From Spirometra erinaceieuropaei (taxonomy: Eukaryota > Platyhelminthes > Cestoda > Diphyllobothriidea > Diphyllobothriidae), in the NCBI GenBank assembly GCA_902702965.1, contig CACRXP010000570.1, forward strand, positions 157,146 through 221,145: a DNA stretch of 64,000 bases. The letters are read 5' to 3'. The notes beneath the pieces are model-generated. The model was given only the letters and a program-made list of their open reading frames with translations. It ran no database searches and was not told the origin of the DNA. Positions 59,191-64,000 of the stretch are shown piece after piece. Made by a program: the position numbers and the translations under genes. Each line of letters starts with the position of its first letter. The first letter of the stretch is position 1.

Positions 59191-59484
59191 TCCCTGGACT
59201 GACTTTCTAGCCAATTTACTCCTTTGGCAGATGATCTCTATGCTATCGTCTGTGCAGTATTTACTGCAGGACTGTCGTGATTCGAGGGTAGAGGGAGATC
59301 AGAATACACATGCCAGGTTTTTTCTCATCGTTAGTTTCTCATGGAACCCTCATCCACTGGTCTACAAGGTCTGCTATCTGAACCGGAAGTGATCAACTAC
59401 GGCAGCGCCAATTTAACGAGTGTCTGATGGAACTACCTGCTCAGATATCGTCAAGTCAAGTAGTGGTTATCGACAAACATCGAC

Positions 59485-59890
59485 AGTTCTACCGCTGATT
59501 TCGACGATGTCCACCGTGTGCTCCTCAGCAGAGTGAAAGCAGGTGCGGTGAAGTGCGCGTGAACTGCTTTATCGTGGTAGTAGACTTGCGATGACTTTAC
59601 CGCACTCTATTCTCCTCCCTCGCCTGGACCCCGTGTCAGGACAGAGACAAGAATATCGGAGGCGCAGGTGGTTGACATGCGAAAACCCGCACCTAGGCGT
59701 GCCACCACATCCCCCGGTCCACAATGGTCACTGATCAAGATTTGACACAACACCAAGAGAGGGGGGCTCGGATTACAGACGAATAGGTGTCAAAAAGAGG
59801 CCACACCACGAAGGAGCCATTGCAGCCTGATTGTCAATGAACCAGTCGGCCACCACTCATAAAAACACTCACTGGGCTGACTGCCCGTTC
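59485..59890 (+). repeat. Dispersed repeat R3, copy 4
   Basis: TTCGACGATGTCCACCGTGT, GGTAGTAGACTTGCGATGAC, GGACCCCGTGTCAGGACAGA and GGAGCCATTGCAGCCTGATT occur in the same order as in the 49915 copy, with about 100 extra bases near 59715-59810. Confidence 0.7.
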
Positions 59891-60302
59891 TGACTTAAAT
59901 CGTCATTTGGCAACTCTCCAGGCCATGGTTTTTAGCGCACCGTGATAGTCTCAAGCACAGCAGACTATTAATAATGAGGAATTTTGCGCTCGATTTCGAC
60001 AAGCACGCATACATACACTGGCACATCTCGCTATTGACATTGTCTGTCCTTGCCGCCTTTTACTACTGATTCATTATCACTCCATGACAGTCTGTTAAGA
60101 TGTAAGTGCCTAGAATCGGGAACAGATTGTGTTGCTTCTGCTCATTCTGCCGTCAGATCAACTCGGCGTTGGTCAAATTCATTGTGCCAGTAGAGGTTTG
60201 ACGAGTCAACCGGTGAGATGGATGTAGATGTTGAGAAGGTTCTTCAGCTCTGATTGTAGGTTGGACAGTTTCAGCCTTTTCATGAGATAAAATAACTCGC
60301 GT

Positions 60303-60672
60303 ATGTTATTACCGACAAAGACAAGAGTGACAGGAATGGCAATTTCTGGCTTATTAGCCGTCGTCAGCCAGTCATACCCAGCCCCGAAGTGTGGAACACC
60401 TGGCGTTCGAACTTGCGACCTGCTAGGCGTTGGAATTCTAACTAACAGGTCGCGAGTTCGAGCCTCGAGTTTTGCACACTTTGAGGTTGGGTATGACTGG
60501 CTGACGACGGCCAATAAGCCAGAAATGATCATTCCAGTCTCCCTTGTCTTTGTCGGTAATAACCTACTGCCTATATCATGCGCCGCTGTTCGGCTGCTAG
60601 TTGGACTCGAGAGAGAGCCCATAAGGCACAACGGAACGAGTGAGTTCCCTACGAACGATCGGTGAGCGTCCC
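60303..60672. mobile_element. SINE family S2, head-to-head inverted pair
   Basis: A minus fragment (60303-60424) and a plus copy (60425-60672) meet at their tRNA-like heads. The plus copy reads CTAACAGGTCGCGAGTTCGA, GGGTATGACTGGCTGACGAC, CTTGTCTTTGTCGGTAAT, CATGCGCCGCTGTTCGGCTG and ends GAACGATCGGTGAGCG. It is the best-preserved plus copy. The A box is missing at the junction. Open frames on both strands here (60206-60748 and 60303-60665) follow from the palindrome. Confidence 0.82.
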
Positions 60673-60907
60673 CATCAAAATTACTCTTCTGGACGTTGAA
60701 AAAGGTAGGATGAGAAGAGCAGCCGGCGCCAATGCCCGAAACAGTCAAAGGACCAGGTTCAGGCAGCGCGCCTCGACTGTACTGACTCCAGACTTAATAA
60801 TATGGATAGTAGTCAAGAAATCACTGCAACTAATGCAGTAAGTTGTAGACGTTTCAGATAATTGAGTCTAATGCCCGTTGTCAAAATCTGTTCTGTACAA
60901 CACTGAC

Positions 60908-61041
60908 CTGCATCTCTCAATCTTCTCCGAGTTGTTATTTGATTTGGCTGCCTCTGTCGTTTGTCGACACTCACTTGGCGTGACAGCTGTGACGACTTGC
61001 CAACATGGTCAGTCAGAGAGCGCAAGAAGTGTGTTGGGTGG
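60908..61041 (-). CDS. Possible further N-terminal supervillin-like exon
   Basis: A minus-strand open segment between ACCAAACAG and GTCAGT encodes SSQLSRQVSVDKRQRQPNQI, then a basic TTRRRLRDA. The short helix/basic/Q-P-x-I-T pattern loosely recalls the supervillin N-terminal motif found at 56660-56820. Exit phase 1 does not agree with the preferred start of that exon but would agree with its alternative start near 56854. Evidence is weak; it may be chance. Confidence 0.3.
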
Positions 61042-62444
61042 CTGTTTGGTCAGTTAGCCCTCCGACTTAATTGTACGGAGGAAAAGTCCCCAATTCACCT
61101 CTGGGGATTCCAGTTTTGTCCAAAGTAAGCCGACCGCTTCCGGACTAAGGCTGCTTCTGCGCAGTTTGTGGCTTAAGCCTCGAGAAGCCGGGGGATAGCA
61201 AACGGTGAACAATAAGACCCATAGATTTTAACTTCACTTGTGGCAGCAGAGCATTTTAAACTGTTTGGTCTCAAGAGTAGAACAGTTTCTGGCTTATTGG
61301 CCGTCACCAGTCAGCAATATTCCGATCCCAGGTGCGGCGCGCCGAAATTTGAAGCCGCAAACAGATTTGATGCTATATAAACTGGAAGATCGTTAGTCCA
61401 TAATCTTCAGTGTTGCGCTATGGCATTTGTCAGTGGTTTAGGCCGCGCTTCGTGTCGCTTGACAGACAATAGACACCGTGCCCGATATTTCCGAACCCAG
61501 TCACCAGCCTGCGTCACAGGAGTTGCACCAACTGCATGACAGTGCAGACGCTTCAGGGTCTATGGCCAGAACATTATGGAATAATATCTACAGCAGTCTA
61601 TAGCAGGACATTTGTCGTCAAACGAATGCAGATCCTCAGGACCGTTTTGAAGTTTCCCTTATGCAAAGTAATAACGACAAATTACTTCCCGCATATGCTT
61701 TTTACCTTCGTATGTTTAATGTGCAGACACTTGATGATAATTTCTCCCGAATACGCGAGATAGATATCAGGAGTACGGATGGAAAGCAGAACAAATTAAG
61801 GGCGCTAAGCAGATTGGACTGCTACCCACGAAAATGTGTTTGGTCGAGTGTGTTGCATGATAAAGTGACCCAACGCGCATTGGACTTTCGACTTACTGAA
61901 ACACGGGAGCAGTCTGGCAACGTGGAAGGTGCAACGTTGCATTATCGAAATTGATGCAGCAATAGAAGACATTTTGGGTGTTTACGACCATTTTGCTATG
62001 CATGATGCCTCAAAAGAACAGACCATCAAAGAGGGCAGGTTGCGTTCTATTAACGTTCCCTTTGTTCTGCTTCCTCTAAACCGGTTTGCCGAATATAACA
62101 GCACTAGCAAAGGCTCAACTAAGTTCGAACCTAATTACCCAGTCTTTAGATAAACGGTCTGCGCAAAATGCTGCTTCCACTACTGTCGACTTCATATTCC
62201 GATCCTGGATTTAGAAGTTCACAAGGACAAGCAAGGAGTCATGGAGGGAATTAATTCTAGACCGGTCTCACGACTTACTGAGAAGGGAAAACGCAGAAAC
62301 GTTTTGCGCAAATCTCGAAATTCCATCTCAGAAAACTAAAAGGCGTCACTTGAGGGGGGGGAGAAGGAAGTTATTAACAATTAAATATGCAAGCCGGCGT
62401 TTTTTACTATAACATGCCTACTTATTTGATTTTAAAGGGCACAC

Positions 62445-62840
62445 TAGGTTAGGGTAACGTTTCTGCTTAAGCTTAAGACGATAATTACATTTAGGGTTAA
62501 GGCTTCGGTTCGGTTCAAGGCTACGACTGGATTTAAGATTGAAATTAGACGAAGGTTTAGGGTTCGGGTTAAGTCTGCCTACAGCCTACCGTCTTAGCCA
62601 ATCCGGCCTTCTTTTAACAAATAACCTTGGATTACCTGTTTCCCATCCGTTTACATGTCCCTGACTTGCATCTTTCGAATTACGAGGTCTGTTTCAGCAG
62701 AAATTCGACTTTTCCCAATGTCTTCCTCAGATTCCGTCAATTGACGCGTCCATCTGCCCTTGTGATAAAACTAGCATTAACACCCTTACCGTAGTTCAGG
62801 AATCCCCGGACTCCATTTTCTCAGTGGGCTCACACATTCA
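62445..62840 (+). repeat. Repeat R5, uninterrupted copy
   Basis: It starts with a degenerate TTAGGG-like tract (GGTTAGGGTAACG, TTTAGGGTTAAGG, GTTTAGGGTTCGGGTTAAG). It continues CTGCCTACAGCCTACCGTCT, AATAACCTTGGATTACCTGT and GATAAAACTAGCATTAACAC to TCTCAGTGGGCTC. The same modules flank the element at 47975-48970. Confidence 0.7.
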
Positions 62841-63946
62841 GCAGTCAGAAGTTTGGAGAAAGTATGGGATCGGGGAAGTTAATTCAGTTTGCATTAGGAT
62901 ACCTCGAAATTATAGCCAACACCAAACTCTCGAACCTTTAAAGAGGATGAGCATCAAAAGGCGGCGAATTTGGAGCCATATGCGATTTAGGAATAAGCCA
63001 TGTGTCCCGAATTTAACATTCTGCCAATTGTAGTACAGTAGATGGGCAGTCTGTTGGAGCGAATGGCTGCAAATGAATGCGATCTAGGGAAGAGTCAACA
63101 TTTCGGAGACACGTCTTGTGTCAGCACGGCTGATAGTCGAGTCCTGCTGACCTGTGTATTGTGCTATTAAATGTTTTTTTGTACAGCCTAGGAAACTTAA
63201 AAAACTGAAAACTTAATCGCATGACCCTTTGAGAAATTATATACAATTCTGATTGATTTACCGCAGAAGGAATTAAGTTGATGGGATTTGGGATTCGCGA
63301 GGAAATGCAAGATTGCATTTATCCTCAGGACGCTTGCATGTGAACAGTATTTATAAACTCTTTGAGGAATGCCTCACTGCGGAGTCGCTGCTGCTTTATT
63401 CTACAAAGGATATAACAATGAAGATTTATAAAATGTTCTGGTAGCAACACTGAGGCAGTAGAGTTAGTTCTATCTTTATAGTATAGGCTGGTGTTGCCTG
63501 TATCTCAGAATACAAGGCGCTATATCTTCAGAGAACACTCATTACGAAAAGTGGCCAGTCTTTGCCAATAGTTCCATATATAAAAGGCCAAAGAGCTCGT
63601 GGGAGAAATATGTAACTCATTACTGCATGCGAAAACTAGCACCATTCAGGCCAAAACACACATCAAAATGTGGACTAGCTGCCGCTTAACTGGAAAAGTC
63701 GATTTTACTGAGTTACAGTGAATAAATCGGTACGCTTGTCCATCAGAAAAAGAATGTGTGAAATCCAGAACGGTTTAGGTTACAGTTCGTTCAGGTTAAA
63801 AATGACTCGTCGTTTTTGTTGCATCGAAGACCAGGCCACAGAAAATGGACTCAGTAACTGTCCTATCACCGCCACCACCGACAACAATGACAGCAAAATC
63901 AACAAAAATAGTAATAACAACAACGATGCTGCCACAGATACTACTG

Positions 63947-63949
63947 TTG

Positions 63950-63988
<39 letters not shown>

Positions 63989-64000
63989 CCATCATCATCA
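63947..64000 (+). repeat. ATC microsatellite cut by window edge
   Basis: It is a nearly perfect (ATC)n run from about 63950 to the end, preceded by a looser AAC/CACC-rich stretch from about 63868. Met-rich or Ile-rich frames here are artefacts of the triplet. Confidence 0.95.

Larger units (their letters stand above)
56821..60907 (-). other. Presumed intron, 4.1 kb
   Basis: It holds two R4 repeat copies (58475-58775 and 58860-59190), an R3 copy (59485-59890) and an inverted SINE pair (60303-60672). The stretch 56900-58450 shows nothing recognisable. Confidence 0.45.
61042..64000. other. Right-hand stretch, remnants of repeats only
   Basis: A degenerate S2 SINE remnant lies at 61275-61370 (TTTCTGGCTTATTGGCCGTC), an R5 repeat at 62445-62840 and an ATC microsatellite at the edge. 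The plus-strand frames at 61536-62153 have no recognisable domain. No promoter or first exon for the minus-strand gene was identified. Confidence 0.5.

Noticed and set aside
60206..60748. 180-codon minus-strand frame and its plus-strand counterpart
   Set aside because: Both are read through the inverted SINE pair, whose palindrome makes mirrored frames. No protein family resemblance.
63780..63998. Met-rich minus-strand protein at the right edge
   Set aside because: Its Met run is the complement of the ATC microsatellite, and it has no start context or domain.
1..64000. CRISPR array, operon or prophage content
   Set aside because: There are no regular short direct repeats with spacers, no runs of adjacent co-oriented genes and no phage-like proteins. 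All large-scale structure is eukaryotic intron and transposon DNA.

Overview
The window looks like nuclear DNA of a repeat-rich eukaryote with large introns. A parasitic flatworm, probably a pseudophyllidean tapeworm (Spirometra / Schistocephalus / Dibothriocephalus type), is my best guess. That guess is inferred from the mix of a Penelope-like element, tRNA-derived SINEs and fold-back DNA elements, and no marker in the window proves it. There is no prokaryotic gene organisation, and almost all short ORFs are chance or shadow frames.

The main content is one very large gene on the minus strand. Thirteen dispersed segments (twelve from 56.8 kb down to 0.7 kb, plus a possible one at 61.0 kb) can be read as exons of a supervillin-like protein (SVIL; villin/gelsolin superfamily, membrane-cytoskeleton linker). 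The downstream exons at 16.2, 12.0, 11.7, 9.4, 6.7 and 0.9 kb read in order through the conserved pre-gelsolin region and the first two gelsolin-like repeats of supervillin. Ten consecutive exons from 33,957 to 719 join with matching splice phases. Exons at 33.9, 25.2, 22.9 and 17.5 kb are less conserved but fit the same phase chain. A 56.8 kb exon carries a supervillin N-terminal motif. The remaining gelsolin repeats and the villin headpiece would lie to the left of position 1, and the promoter and first exons to the right or unseen. At least one exon must be missing from my reading between 49.5 and 34.0 kb, because the phases do not match there.

The introns are filled with mobile DNA. (1) Nine long fold-back elements of about 0.9-1.5 kb end in TA-CAGT, as in Tc1/mariner MITEs, and fall into two families with different outermost ends. 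One sits in a repeat whose uninterrupted relative is also in the window, which shows a TA target site. (2) A young, 5'-truncated Penelope-like element lies at 39.8-41.5 kb, with a YVDD reverse transcriptase end, a GIY-YIG endonuclease, a 471-bp inverted copy of its own 3' part and a 12-bp target duplication. A decayed relative lies at 3.3-3.6 kb. (3) A tRNA-derived SINE family occurs at 19.1, 31, 38, 60.4 and 61.3 kb, twice as inverted pairs. (4) A tRNA-Ser(GCT)-like sequence at 25.7 kb lies inside a second repeat. (5) There are several unnamed dispersed repeats, some containing degenerate TTAGGG-like tracts.

Region by region: 0-17.5 kb is the exon-dense C-terminal half of the reading; 17.5-34 kb has long introns with four small exons; 34-49.5 kb has no firm exon and the heaviest repeat load, including the Penelope insertion; 49.5-61 kb holds the N-terminal exons and more repeats; 61-64 kb shows only repeat remnants and an ATC microsatellite running off the edge.
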